The notes: generated by a model from the sequence alone, not told the origin. 64,000 nt of DNA from Fulvimarina uroteuthidis (GCF_034321785.1 NZ_JAXLPB010000004.1:62001-126000), one strand, 5' to 3'. Shown: positions 7,794 through 17,129, counted from the first letter of the stretch. Translations and numbers: made by a program.

Positions 7794-9261
7794 ATTCCCC
7801 CACCCCGGACATCATGATGTCGAACTGGCATATCAGGCCGTCTGGCCCGATTTCCAGCGTGAGATCACCGCCCAGTTCCCCCTCTATGACCCGTCTCAAC
7901 ACTCGGATCCCGTAACCTTCCCTTAGCATTACAGGTTTCGTACCTGGCGTCGCCTCGGCCCAGGACAAGCGCAGCAACCGACCTTGGTTTTCCAGATCAC
8001 AATCCCATTCGATCTGGAGCGTCCCGTCGTCGCTCGCAAGCGCGCCGTATCGGACGGCGTTCGAGGTCAGTTCGTGGAAGACCATCGCCAGTGCGATCGC
8101 GGCCTTGGAGCCCAGAAGCACGTTCGGCCCGGAGACCGAAATACGGTCTGCGGGAAGACCGACGAGTTCCTGATGCAGCAACGTGGTCAGCCCGGCCGAT
8201 TCCCAGCGCCGTGCGGACAGGATATTGTGCGCCTGGCTCAGCGCCATGATGCGCGCCTCGAACGCGTAACGCGCTTCCTCGGGATCGCGCGCCGAGCGGA
8301 AGCTCTGCCGCGCCATCGCCTGGACCATCGAGAGCGTGTTCTTGACGCGGTGGTTCAACTCGTCGACGAGAATGCGGTGCCGCAGGGTCGCGCGCATGGA
8401 CTGGGTCCGGTCGGCACCCTGGAAGAACAGCCCGATGACCGCGCCCTTATTGTCGGTGAGCGGGCTGAAGGTGAAATCGAAGAACTTCTCGGAGGTCGGC
8501 TCGTCGTTCGCCGAGCGCCGGAGTTCCATCCGCACCGTTTCGCCCATGACCGTGCCGCCTCCGTCGAGGCAGTGACGGGCCAGTTCCGACACGCCCTGAC
8601 CTTCGAGTTCAGGCAGGGCCTGGAAGAATGGTCGGCCGAGAAGCGTGCGGTCGCAGGCAAGGTCTCGAAAGCTGTCATTGACGAAGGTGAAGCGCAGGTC
8701 CGGCCCTTCGAGAACCGCGAACATTCCTGGCGCCTGCCGGAAAAGACGGCGAAAGGTGTTGATCTCGCTCGCGGTCTCGGCATAGGCCTCCTCCACGTCC
8801 TTCGCGTTCTCGACGACGGCGTTCTGCGCGGGAAGCGAAAGCTTGCGGCGATTGACGGCCCGTTCGTTCTCCTCGGCGATCTGCGTGACGTCGATGATGG
8901 TGGCGAGGATGAATTCGGTGTTGCCCGCCTCGTCGAGGATCGGGCTGTAGGTCAGACTCCAGTAGCGGGTGAGAAAGTCTCCGTCGGGGGCGTCCGGGTT
9001 GGGAATGTCATAACGAAGGAAGGCGACGGAGGAGCGCTCGCCGGTCTCGACCACGCGGTCCAGCGAAGCACGCAGGCGCTCGCCGCTGACGCCAGAATCG
9101 GGAAACATGTCGAACAGGCCCTGCCCGATCAGCTTTGCGGCGGGCAGGCCGGACGACGTCTCCATCGCGGCGTTGACCGCAACGAACTTCAGATCCCGAC
9201 TGAAGATGGCGTGGGGCTGCGGCAGAACCTGGAACTGTCGATGAAAATCGAATGGCTTCAT
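7774..9261 (-). CDS. PAS-containing HWE-family sensor histidine kinase
   Basis: A 495-residue soluble kinase with no membrane segments. Two PAS-type sensor domains (about 10-130 and 170-300, the second after a short linker helix) precede a kinase core. The H-box is LVDELNHRVKNTLSMVQAMA, the N-box is FHELTSNAVRYGAL, and there is a downstream W-x-E (LSWAE). These are the features that define the HWE family, common in alphaproteobacteria and often light- or stress-sensing. No PAS-LOV cysteine motif (GRNCRFLQ) is seen, so it is probably not a blue-light receptor. The receiver gene follows with an overlap. Confidence 0.88.
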   Translation of the reverse strand: MKPFDFHRQFQVLPQPHAIFSRDLKFVAVNAAMETSSGLPAAKLIGQGLFDMFPDSGVSGERLRASLDRVVETGERSSVAFLRYDIPNPDAPDGDFLTRYWSLTYSPILDEAGNTEFILATIIDVTQIAEENERAVNRRKLSLPAQNAVVENAKDVEEAYAETASEINTFRRLFRQAPGMFAVLEGPDLRFTFVNDSFRDLACDRTLLGRPFFQALPELEGQGVSELARHCLDGGGTVMGETVRMELRRSANDEPTSEKFFDFTFSPLTDNKGAVIGLFFQGADRTQSMRATLRHRILVDELNHRVKNTLSMVQAMARQSFRSARDPEEARYAFEARIMALSQAHNILSARRWESAGLTTLLHQELVGLPADRISVSGPNVLLGSKAAIALAMVFHELTSNAVRYGALASDDGTLQIEWDCDLENQGRLLRLSWAEATPGTKPVMLREGYGIRVLRRVIEGELGGDLTLEIGPDGLICQFDIMMSGVGEFETSAA

Positions 9262-9496
9262 GGCCGATGCCTAGCAGGCCAAGCGGCCCGGCGGCAATTC
9301 ACAAGTCCGTCTTAGTCGTTGGTCCCGACGCGAACCGGGATCGCCGCGGCGTTCCTTCGCAAGGCCCGACGGACCCGCCTTTGCACCTGGCGTGCCTTCG
9401 GCCGTCGCGCCCCGCCGCGCCCCGCCGCGCGCCAAGAGGCTCGCCTGTCGCGGCACCGGGTCGCCGAACACCCGATGCCGCGACCCGGCCGGTGTT

Positions 9497-11146
9497 CTAC
9501 CGGGTCAGGCGCTTGTAGGTCGGACGCTTCGGGTTCACCGATTCCGGGCCGAGGCGGCGGATCTTGTCCTGCTCGTAATCCTCGAAATTGCCCTCGAACC
9601 ACTCGACATGGCTGTCGCCCTCGAAGGCGAGGATGTGGGTCGCGAGCCGGTCGAGGAACATGCGATCATGGCTGATGACCACGGCGCAGCCTGCATACTC
9701 CTCCAGCGCGTCTTCCAGCGCGGTGAGCGTTTCGGTGTCGAGATCGTTGGTCGGCTCATCGAGGAGGATGACGTTGGAGCCGGACTTCAGCATCTTGGCC
9801 AGGTGCACGCGGTTGCGCTGGCCGCCGGACAGGGTGCCGACCTTCTGCTGCTGGTTGGGTCCCTTGAAGTTGAAATTGCCCACATAGGCGCGGGAGTTCA
9901 TCTCGTACTTGCCGAGCTTCATGATATCGACGCCGCCGGAAATCTCTTCCCAGACATTGTGGTTCGGGTTCAGATCGTCGCGGCTCTGGTCGACATAGCC
10001 CAGATCGACGGTCTCGCCGATCTCGACCTTGCCGCTGTCGGGCTTTTCCTGACCGGTGATGATCTTGAACAGGGTCGACTTGCCGGCGCCGTTCGGCCCG
10101 ATGATGCCGACGATGCCGCCGGCGGGCAGCTTGAACGACAGATTGTCGATGAGAACCCGGTCGCCGAAGCTCTTCGTCAGATTCTCGATCTCGATCACCT
10201 TGTTGCCGAGGCGCTCGCCGGTCGGAATGACGATCTTGCCGTCGGCCGGCTTGCGGTTCTCGGCCGCCTCGACCAGTTCGTTATAGGCCTTGATGCGGGC
10301 CTTGGACTTGGTCTGGCGGGCCTTCGCGCCCTGCTGGATCCACTCGCGCTCGCGGGTGATCGCACGCATGCGCGCATCGTCCTCGCGTCCCTCCTGGGAC
10401 ATGCGCTTCTGCTTCTTCTCCAGATAGACGGAGTAATTGCCCTCGTAGGGAACGCCCCGGCCGCGGTCGAGCTCGAGAATCCAGCCCGTCACATTGTCCA
10501 GGAAGTAGCGATCATGGGTCACCATCAGGACGGAACCTTCATATTCGCGAAGGTGCTTTTCGAGCCAGAGAATGGTCTCGGCGTCGAGATGGTTGGTCGG
10601 CTCGTCGAGCAGCAGGATGTCGGGCTTGGACAAAAGGAGCTTGCAGAGCGCCACACGGCGCTTCTCACCGCCCGACAGCGGGGCGATCTCGGCGTCGGCC
10701 GGCGGACAGCGCAGGGCGTCCATCGCCATCTCGACCTGGTTCTCGAGGTCCCACAGGTTCTGCGCGTCGATGACGTCCTGGAGTTTCGCGCCCTCGTCGG
10801 CGGTCTCGTCGGAATAGTTCATCATCAGCTCGTTGTAACGGTCGAGGATCGCCTGCTTGTCGGCGACCCCCTCCATCACGTTCTCGAACACCGTCTTGGT
10901 CTCGTCGAGCTTCGGCTCCTGGGCGAGATAGCCGACCGTCGCACCCTCGGCGGCCCATGCCTCGCCGGTATATTCGGTATCGACGCCGGCCATGATCTTC
11001 AGGAGCGTCGACTTGCCGGCACCGTTCGGGCCCAGAATGCCGATCTTGGCATCGGGGTAGAAGGAGAGATGGATGTCGTCGAGGACCTTCTTGTTGCCGT
11101 AGGTCTTCGACAGGCCGGACATGTGATAGATGAATTGGCGTGCCAT
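9497..11146 (-). CDS. ettA: Energy-dependent translational throttle protein EttA (ABC-F)
   Basis: A 549-residue duplicated ABC ATPase with no transmembrane part, typical of ABC-F translation factors. Both halves have a Walker A (GPNGAGKST), a signature (LSGGEKRRVALCKLL, LSGGQRNRVHLAKML) and a Walker B ending in LLDEPTN. The N-terminus MARQFIYHMSGLSKTYGNKKVL matches EttA and fixes the start at 11146; a longer in-frame extension to 11284 has no similarity and is excluded. EttA binds the ribosomal E site and gates the first elongation steps according to ATP/ADP ratio. It is monocistronic here. Confidence 0.95.
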   Translation of the reverse strand: MARQFIYHMSGLSKTYGNKKVLDDIHLSFYPDAKIGILGPNGAGKSTLLKIMAGVDTEYTGEAWAAEGATVGYLAQEPKLDETKTVFENVMEGVADKQAILDRYNELMMNYSDETADEGAKLQDVIDAQNLWDLENQVEMAMDALRCPPADAEIAPLSGGEKRRVALCKLLLSKPDILLLDEPTNHLDAETILWLEKHLREYEGSVLMVTHDRYFLDNVTGWILELDRGRGVPYEGNYSVYLEKKQKRMSQEGREDDARMRAITREREWIQQGAKARQTKSKARIKAYNELVEAAENRKPADGKIVIPTGERLGNKVIEIENLTKSFGDRVLIDNLSFKLPAGGIVGIIGPNGAGKSTLFKIITGQEKPDSGKVEIGETVDLGYVDQSRDDLNPNHNVWEEISGGVDIMKLGKYEMNSRAYVGNFNFKGPNQQQKVGTLSGGQRNRVHLAKMLKSGSNVILLDEPTNDLDTETLTALEDALEEYAGCAVVISHDRMFLDRLATHILAFEGDSHVEWFEGNFEDYEQDKIRRLGPESVNPKRPTYKRLTR

Positions 11147-11406
11147 GGCGCGCGTGCGTCTCCGTATGGACCGAATGCGGGGTTTTGAAGTTGCCCACGA
11201 TCTAAGCCATTCGGCACTGTTTCGCAACGCAAGATCTGCCGCGGACGCCGCGCGCGCTTCTCCGCGGCCATACGCAAAAGCCACAGGGTCGACGTCACGT
11301 GACCGCCCGGCGACGCCGGGCCTTGCCCTCGGCGGCCAGGCTCGCCATCATCAACGGCCAGAGCGGTCGATCTCCTGCCGCTCGCCTTGACCGCAGCGCG
11401 AACGCC

Positions 11407-12312
11407 ATGAGCCGATCAGCCCTCTTTCTTCCGCCCCAGGGGCATTTCCTGCGGCCCCGTCTGCGCCTTGCACGGCCCGCGCGCCGGATCGCCTGGTTCG
11501 GGCTGACGATCTTTTTCGTCGCGATCCTCTGCTTCAGGATCGGCGGCATTTCGGCCGACGCCCTGTTCGCCGGCCTGGCGCTGTCCTGCGCGCTGCTCGT
11601 GGTGGCGCTGCTGATCGCGCTGTTCGGGCTGGCCAAGGCCTGGTTTCTCGCAGCGCGCGGAGGATCGGCAGCGCTCGGAGCGGCGGTGGTCGCGGCCATC
11701 GGCCTCGTCCCGTTCGCCTATGCGGCCTTGCTGGCGGCCGAACATCCGGCCACGAACCGTGCCTATACGATCGGTCTCGTCCAGCCCGTCGGCGACGGTC
11801 CGGGCCTTAAGAGCCCGCCCGCAACCGAGGCGGCGGATGTCGCCACGCTGACATCGGCGCTGGCCGCACGGCGCTATGCGGCCCCGCCCATCGTGGTGAC
11901 GGAGGCCGTGCAGACCGCGCTTTCCGATGTCGGCTGGACGGTCGAGGACATCGTTGCCGTCGATCCGGCCGGGGACACCGCCGCCGAGGACGACCCGCTC
12001 GGCATCATCACCAACAGCGGCGTCGCCCCGTTGCCGACACCGCGCGACAGCGTCCAGGATTCGCAGACCGGCGGGCAGTTCGACCTGCCGGCACGCGACA
12101 TCTACCTTGCCCGCGCCACCACGTCCGACTGGCTGCTCGGCCTCGAAAGCGACGTGACCATTCAGGTCGAGGCCGAGGAGGACAGCGCGACGGTGGTCGA
12201 TATCCGCTCGGTCTCGCGCGACACGCCGGTCGATCTCGGCCAGAATCGCCGGTTCATCGAGAGTTTCTACGAGGCGCTCGATCTCGTCATGTCCGGCGAG
12301 GAAGACGTCTAG
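11407..12312 (+). CDS. DUF1499 family membrane-anchored protein
   Basis: A 301-residue protein. The N-terminal half has three hydrophobic segments (about residues 30-105). The C-terminal half is a soluble DUF1499 domain, with DVGWTVEDI, AEEDSATVVDIRSVSR-x-TPVDLGQNRRFI and a final helix. DUF1499 has no established function. The ATG at 11407 fits the usual short N-terminus; an upstream in-frame ATG at 11299 adds only basic low-complexity sequence. It sits alone, divergent from ettA, with 260 nt between them and no obvious motif in that gap. Confidence 0.75.
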   Translation: MSRSALFLPPQGHFLRPRLRLARPARRIAWFGLTIFFVAILCFRIGGISADALFAGLALSCALLVVALLIALFGLAKAWFLAARGGSAALGAAVVAAIGLVPFAYAALLAAEHPATNRAYTIGLVQPVGDGPGLKSPPATEAADVATLTSALAARRYAAPPIVVTEAVQTALSDVGWTVEDIVAVDPAGDTAAEDDPLGIITNSGVAPLPTPRDSVQDSQTGGQFDLPARDIYLARATTSDWLLGLESDVTIQVEAEEDSATVVDIRSVSRDTPVDLGQNRRFIESFYEALDLVMSGEEDV

Positions 12313-12564
12313 GGCGTCTGACGGGGGCGCCCGATCCGGTGTTCGGCCGAGCCGGCGTCCGGTTAGCGACCGCGCGGATGAACGGCGACGGGAACGCACG
12401 AGGCCGGACGCTTCTTCGCCCGCACATTCAAAACGAATTCTTTGGAACTTGCAGGCTAGGGTCCGCCTGCGTGCCCGCTTCGTCGAGGCGTCGCAACCCG
12501 TCCCGGTCTCGGTTTCGTTCGCCCTGACCATCGCCCCATTCGAAGGACAGTCGCCGCTCAGCCG

Positions 12565-13170
12565 ATGATCCGCTTCGCACTCAAATCCGCTTTTGCGCTT
12601 GGCATCGCGTCCCTGTTCGTGCCCGGGCTCGGTTCCTCGGACAAGGACGGAGCCGGGATCGATCTCGTGAAGAGCTTCGTCGGATTTCAGGCGGCGGTCG
12701 AGGACGTGCTCGGCTTCTGCACGCGGGCACCCGAGGCTTGCAAGGCGGGCTCGGAACTCAGCACCTTCGCGCTCGGGCAAATGGAAACCGGGATCGGCCT
12801 CGCCATCGACGCGGCGGGCCCGGCGCTTGTGTCATCGGCTCCGAAGCCCGGCCTCGATACGACACCCGCGCCCGGCGAACCCCACGCCCTGCGGCTTGCG
12901 CCCGTCCCCGATTGGGGTGCGATCGACCCGGCGCTTCTTGCCGAACTCCAGGCCTTCGGGCAGGCGGCCGAAGAGGCCGGCGCCGGCGAGGTCTCGCCGG
13001 AGATGCTGGCCGCCGTGCGTCGTGCCGCGAAGCTTGCGACGAAGGGCGAGATTCCCGTCGCGCCGCCGGCCGCGCCGCTTTCGCCTCGCTTCGGGCAGGA
13101 GGCCGTGGCCGCCACCCAGCCCGCCGGAGCCGCCGCGGTTCCGGTTCCGCGTTCGCGTCCCGGCCTGTAA
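12565..13170 (+). CDS. DUF5330-type exported protein
   Basis: A 201-residue protein with a hydrophobic N-terminus (about 1-20) that could be a signal peptide or anchor. The following block (AVEDVLGFCTRAPEACKAGSELSTFA) is typical of the small alphaproteobacterial DUF5330 family and holds two Cys that may pair. The rest is Ala/Pro-rich with no recognised domain. Function is unknown. It precedes sufE on the same strand with 74 nt between stop and start; whether they share a transcript is not clear. Confidence 0.65.
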   Translation: MIRFALKSAFALGIASLFVPGLGSSDKDGAGIDLVKSFVGFQAAVEDVLGFCTRAPEACKAGSELSTFALGQMETGIGLAIDAAGPALVSSAPKPGLDTTPAPGEPHALRLAPVPDWGAIDPALLAELQAFGQAAEEAGAGEVSPEMLAAVRRAAKLATKGEIPVAPPAAPLSPRFGQEAVAATQPAGAAAVPVPRSRPGL

Positions 13171-13244
13171 ATCGAACCGCGGGTCCGCTATATCCCGGCT
13201 ATCTGCACGACGCGATGCGAACGATCCAGCGAAGGAGATGCCGG

Positions 13245-13667
13245 TTGCAATCGATCGAGGACATCCTTTCCGACTTCGAGTTTCTGGACGATTGGGAAGA
13301 TCGCTACCGCTATCTGATCGATCTCGGTCGCACGCTTCCGCCGCTGGAGGCGGCCGAGATGAACGATGCGACGCGGGTTCAGGGCTGCGTCAGCCAGGTC
13401 TGGCTCGTCAGTGAGACCGACGGCTCCACGCCGCCGCGCCTGACGTTCCGGGGCGCGTCAGATGCGCATATCGTCAAGGGCCTCGTCGCGATCGCGCTGG
13501 CGCTGTTCTCGCACAAGACGGCGCCCGAAATCCTGAAAACCGACGCGCTCGCAACCTTCAAGGAAATCGGCCTCGAGGAGCATCTGACGCCGCAACGCGC
13601 GAACGGGTTGCGGGCCATGGTCGACCGGATCAAGCGCGATGCGGACGCGGCCATCGAGAAGGCCTGA
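13245..13667 (+). CDS. sufE: SufE-like cysteine desulfurase activator, probable TTG start
   Basis: A 140-residue SufE protein, which accepts persulfide sulfur from SufS for Fe-S cluster assembly. It shows the family start region SIEDILSDFEFLDDWEDRYRYLIDLG, the active-site Cys in VQGCVSQVWL (about residue 47), and the end helix region with QRANGLRAMVDRIK. The family normally begins two or three residues before the SIEDIL segment. That places the start at TTG 13245, which has GAAGGAG about seven bases upstream. The in-frame ATG at 13215 has no such site. No other suf genes are in the window. Confidence 0.85.
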   Translation: MQSIEDILSDFEFLDDWEDRYRYLIDLGRTLPPLEAAEMNDATRVQGCVSQVWLVSETDGSTPPRLTFRGASDAHIVKGLVAIALALFSHKTAPEILKTDALATFKEIGLEEHLTPQRANGLRAMVDRIKRDADAAIEKA

Positions 13668-13694
13668 GCGCCGGGCCTCCGGCTGTCCCGGACA

Positions 13695-14183
13695 CTAGAC
13701 CGGCGCGATCGAAGGCCGCGCGTCCGGCGCTTTCCACCCGCGCAGCGGGCCGCAGCCGCGCCGGTCGACCCCGTCGAGCCCGTAATGGCGCACCAGCATT
13801 CCAAGACCCACCTTCAGAAGCATCTTGGCCGAGCGCGCCGGCCATCCGCGCGTGCGTTCGACTTCTTCCAGCCCCTTCAGATGACAGGCGATATCGAGAA
13901 TCAGGCCCGCAAGCTCCGGCCCGATGGCGTCGATCGCACCCTCGACGCGCGCCCGCGCATCGATGGCTGTGTCCGACAGGTCCCCGGCTGCGCCGCGCCC
14001 GGCTTTCGCGGCAGGCTGAAAATCCCAGCTCTGGCTCACCGACGCCATCAGCGACCCGCGCGTGAAATCGGACCGCAACCGCTCGGCCGCATCGCGCTCG
14101 GATCTCGTCAGAAACGGTTCGCGGCCGCCCCGTCCCTGCGAGAGCCGGTTGATCGCCCAGTCCTTCTCGCCCGCAAAGCTCAT
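13695..14183 (-). CDS. DUF6456 domain protein
   Basis: A 162-residue protein of unknown function. The middle and C-terminal part (about 40-145) is the DUF6456 helical domain, with R-x-R-VEGAIDAIGPELAGLILDIACHLKGLEEVERTRGWPARSAKMLLKVGLGMLVRHYGL. The start ATG overlaps the stop of the upstream DnaA-domain-IV-like gene (TCAT on the plus strand), so translation is coupled. The pairing suggests the two proteins act together, perhaps in DNA binding, but no function is established from sequence. Confidence 0.72.
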   Translation of the reverse strand: MSFAGEKDWAINRLSQGRGGREPFLTRSERDAAERLRSDFTRGSLMASVSQSWDFQPAAKAGRGAAGDLSDTAIDARARVEGAIDAIGPELAGLILDIACHLKGLEEVERTRGWPARSAKMLLKVGLGMLVRHYGLDGVDRRGCGPLRGWKAPDARPSIAPV

Positions 14184-14647
14184 GACCGCGCCTCCGCCGA
14201 GGTCTCGGCGCAAAGGGCTCGTGCGATCGAGCGCGCGAGGGTCTCCAGCCTTTCGATCTTCGCGTCGAAGGCCGGATCGTCGCGCCCGTCCTCGATGCGG
14301 CGAACCGCATGGGCGATGCTGGTTCGGTCACGGCCGAAGGTCCGGCCGGCGCGAATGAGCGAGACCTGAAACACCACATGGGCGAGATACATGGCGATGT
14401 GGCGCGCCTCGCAGACCGGGGCGGATGCGCGGTTCGGCCGCGCGATCTCGGCCACCTCGATGTCGAGAACGGCGCCGGCGATCGCGATGGCGATCCGGCA
14501 GAACTGGTGATCGGCCGCCGCCCGTTCCAGCCGCTCCTGTTTCGAACGGTCCGGAGGGTTCTGCGGACGTGCGGCGGACGCCCCCGGACAAGGCCGCGTC
14601 TCGAAATGTGTGAGCATGACGTCTCTCCCTGTGTTGACCGGACCCAT
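14180..14647 (-). CDS. Helix-turn-helix protein resembling DnaA domain IV
   Basis: About 155 residues. The C-terminal half (about 75-150) resembles the DNA-binding domain IV of DnaA: EARHIAMYLAHVVFQVSLIRAGRTFGRDRTSIAHAVRRIEDGRDDPAFDAKIERLE. The R-D-R-T-S-I-A-H-A stretch corresponds to the DnaA recognition helix. There is no AAA+ ATPase domain, so it cannot replace DnaA. It may bind DnaA-box-like DNA. ATGs at 14647 and 14617 both have good Shine-Dalgarno sites (AAAGGA and GGGAGAG); the longer form is given. It is coupled to the DUF6456 gene by a four-base overlap. Confidence 0.72.
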   Translation of the reverse strand: MGPVNTGRDVMLTHFETRPCPGASAARPQNPPDRSKQERLERAAADHQFCRIAIAIAGAVLDIEVAEIARPNRASAPVCEARHIAMYLAHVVFQVSLIRAGRTFGRDRTSIAHAVRRIEDGRDDPAFDAKIERLETLARSIARALCAETSAEARS

Positions 14648-14848
14648 TGAGACGTCCTTTCCCGCCATGGGGACAAGTTTCCTATAATCGCCTAGGGAAT
14701 CTCTTCGAAACGACCTCTTCGCTCTCAAATTTGCGAGGAAGCCGAAGATTTCCGTTGCAATCCCGGTTTTTCAATAGGTATTTTTTCCTCATCCGTAAAC
14801 GCGCGGGCGAGGATTGCGGGTTCATTGTCCACAAGGAAACCGCTTCCC

Positions 14849-15529
14849 ATGACCGACGTCCCTCTGGGTACGGCACTCCACGCTGCCGCATGCCGCTTTG
14901 CCAAGGAGCGCCAGGCGTCCGCCCGCCTTCCGCTGGAGGCGGCGGAACTCGCCTTCATCGCGGCCGCGGCAGGCTTGCCCGGTCCGCGACTGAGGCTCGA
15001 AACGCGCGAAATACGAAAGAAGACGACCCGCGGGCTCCAGAGCCGGCTCGACGACGGCGACCTGCGCTACGCCCTCGAAGATCTTCAACCGGTGGTCCTG
15101 ACAAGGGTTCAGGAACAGGTCGCGCAGGCTCTTGCGACCATGAAGCGGCGGGCACGAACCCGAGACGCACGTTACGACATCAATCGGCACGCGGCACTCG
15201 CGCGGCTTGCGGCCGTCCTCGCCGCGGCGGTGCACGGCACAGGCATTTGCGGCGGCGGAGCGCCTCTTCGCCCTACCGCCAGTGCCGCTCCGCGCTCCCG
15301 TGCGAGCATTGCCCGAACGAAAAAAGCGCCCGGTTCGGCACCGGGCGCTTCATCACGAGACGCTGCCGGCTCGCTGCCGGCAGGGTCGTTCAGATCAGTA
15401 GGCGATGTCGGCCGCGGCAGCTTCGCCTGCATCGACCGTGTTGCCCACATCGGCGCCGACGCCGCGAACCGTGTTGGCACATGCGCCGAGCGACAGGAGA
15501 CCGGCCATAAGCAGGACGACGGAAGTTAG
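14849..15529 (+). CDS. Doubtful hypothetical protein
   Basis: An open frame of 226 residues with no recognised domain. The first 155 or so codons have the GC-rich third positions typical of coding DNA here, and that part would be a helical, Arg/Ala-rich protein. The last part runs straight through the terminator hairpin at 15320-15350 and lies antisense to the entericidin-like gene, which is unlikely for a real gene. Either the gene is shorter, perhaps through a disrupted stop, or it is not expressed. Without it, 14648-15394 holds no other recognisable gene. Confidence 0.3.
   Translation: MTDVPLGTALHAAACRFAKERQASARLPLEAAELAFIAAAAGLPGPRLRLETREIRKKTTRGLQSRLDDGDLRYALEDLQPVVLTRVQEQVAQALATMKRRARTRDARYDINRHAALARLAAVLAAAVHGTGICGGGAPLRPTASAAPRSRASIARTKKAPGSAPGASSRDAAGSLPAGSFRSVGDVGRGSFACIDRVAHIGADAANRVGTCAERQETGHKQDDGS
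15320..15350 (-). terminator. Intrinsic terminator after entericidin-like gene
   Basis: An 11-bp perfect stem (15324-15334 and 15340-15350) with a TCGGC loop. On the minus strand it is followed by six T (plus-strand A 15320-15325). It lies 45 nt past the stop of the small lipoprotein gene. Confidence 0.9.
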
Positions 15530-15541
15530 ACGGGTGTTCAT
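15395..15541 (-). CDS. Entericidin-type small lipoprotein
   Basis: A 48-residue gene. Residues 1-20 are a signal peptide (MNTRLTSVVLLMAGLLSLGA) ending in a lipobox before Cys21. The mature part, CANTVRGVGADVGNTVDAGE..., matches the entericidin A/B pattern (C-x-NT-x-RG-x-G-x-D-x-x-x-G). In E. coli such lipoproteins form an antidote/toxin pair linked to stationary-phase lysis. Only one copy is visible here, as in many alphaproteobacteria, where its role is unknown. A strong terminator follows. Confidence 0.85.
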   Translation of the reverse strand: MNTRLTSVVLLMAGLLSLGACANTVRGVGADVGNTVDAGEAAAADIAY

Positions 15542-15791
15542 CGGAAGGGCCTCGACTGTATGCGTTGAATATCAAGGCTTGAATGTCGCAGGGCCACCGC
15601 AAGTTCCATCCTCCACGATAAAATCGCAAGGTTGGTGAAATATCGCGCGAGGCCAGGATCGAAAGAGCGGTGCGGGTGGACATCGGCGATGCAAGCCCCG
15701 ACATGACTGGCAGGCGGACGCCGTCTCGTTTGACGGATGCCCAGTCTTCAGTTCGCCCGACCGTCTTCTTCGATAAGGAATTTCAAGCCCC

Positions 15792-16997
15792 ATGGACATG
15801 GCGCAGGACCCCTCAGGCGACACCGCGATCACCCGCCCCGACGAACTCCTCGTGCTCGTCCTCCAGGGCGGCGGAGCCCTCGGCGCCTACCAGGCCGGGG
15901 TGTTCGAGGCGCTGTCGGAAAAGGACGCCCTGCCCGACTGGATCGCCGGCATTTCGATCGGCTCGATCAATGCGGCGCTGATCGCCGGCAATCCGCCCGA
16001 GACGCGGGTGGCCGCGCTGCGCGGCTTCTGGCAGACGATCTCTTCGCTCGTCACGTTCGACCCGCCGGTCCCCGGCCTCGTCGCCCGCACCGTGTTCAAT
16101 GAGGCGAGCGCGACGGCATCCGCGCTTCTCGGCATTCCCGGCTTTTTCAGACCGCGTCTTCCGCCGACCTACGTGCTGCCGACGGAGGATCCCGGCGCGC
16201 TCAGCTATTACGACACCGCGCCCCTGCGCGACACGCTGCTTAAATTCTGCGACTTCGACCATCTCAACGACAAGGGACCCCGGGTCAGCCTCGGCGCGGT
16301 CAATGTGGGAACGGGAAACTTCTGCTATTTCGACACCGACGACGTTCGGATCGGCCCCGAACATGTGATGGCGAGCGGCGCGCTGCCGCCCGGCTTCCCC
16401 CCGGTCGAAATCGACGGGGAATGGTACTGGGACGGCGGCATCGTCTCGAACACGCCGCTGCAATACGTGATCGAGCGCGGTGTGAAGCACGACATGGTGG
16501 CCTTCCAGATCGATCTGTTTTCCGCCCGCGGCAGTCTGCCGCGAACCATGGAAGAGGTTTCGAAGCGGGAAAAGGATATCCGCTTCTCCAGCCGGACTCG
16601 CCTTGGAACGGACGTGGTGAAACAGCGTCAGCTCGAACGCCGGGCCATTCACCGGCTTCTGGAGAAACTGCCGCCCGATTTCGATGACGATTCCGACGCG
16701 GCATTCCTGCGCGATCACGAGAACGACGCCTCGGTCACCATCGTCCACCTCATCAACCGGATGCGAAAGCACAGCCGCGACTCCAAGGACTACGAGTTCT
16801 CCCGTCATTCGGTCGAGGAACGCTGGAACGACGGCTATCACGACGCGATGTGCACGTTGCAGCACCCCGCCTTCGTCAACCGGAGCAAGCCGGACAGGAC
16901 CATCGAAGTCCTCGATCTGGCGACCGGCGAAGATCTGTCGGACAGTCGGACCAGCGCCCCCGGACGTCGAAACTTCATGTCGGGAAAGCGGCGCTGA
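15792..16997 (+). CDS. Patatin-like phospholipase (DUF3734 type)
   Basis: A 401-residue serine hydrolase of the patatin family. The oxyanion-hole motif is LQGGGALGAYQAGVF (about residues 24-38), the nucleophile lies in GISIGS (Ser about 58), and the catalytic Asp in WDGGIVSNTP (about residue 215). The C-terminal 170 residues correspond to the DUF3734 extension found in bacterial homologues. There is no signal peptide, so it is cytoplasmic or peripheral. The likely reaction is hydrolysis of acyl esters, with phospholipids or storage lipids as substrates. The ATG is preceded by AAGGAA. It stands alone. Confidence 0.88.
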   Translation: MDMAQDPSGDTAITRPDELLVLVLQGGGALGAYQAGVFEALSEKDALPDWIAGISIGSINAALIAGNPPETRVAALRGFWQTISSLVTFDPPVPGLVARTVFNEASATASALLGIPGFFRPRLPPTYVLPTEDPGALSYYDTAPLRDTLLKFCDFDHLNDKGPRVSLGAVNVGTGNFCYFDTDDVRIGPEHVMASGALPPGFPPVEIDGEWYWDGGIVSNTPLQYVIERGVKHDMVAFQIDLFSARGSLPRTMEEVSKREKDIRFSSRTRLGTDVVKQRQLERRAIHRLLEKLPPDFDDDSDAAFLRDHENDASVTIVHLINRMRKHSRDSKDYEFSRHSVEERWNDGYHDAMCTLQHPAFVNRSKPDRTIEVLDLATGEDLSDSRTSAPGRRNFMSGKRR

Positions 16998-17129
16998 ACC
17001 TCGACTTAACCGGTCCGGGTGTCTAATAGCCCAAACGTCGATCAAGCGATATCGGTCAAAGTCCATAGGGATCGGCCGGTGTCGCGCGCACCCACGATCC
17101 GGCCGTCGAAATCGGCGGCAATCCAGAGG

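Noticed and set aside
9392..11188. A 598-residue forward open frame antisense to ettA
   Set aside because: EttA is unmistakable on the other strand; the forward frame has no domain and mirrors its codon pattern.
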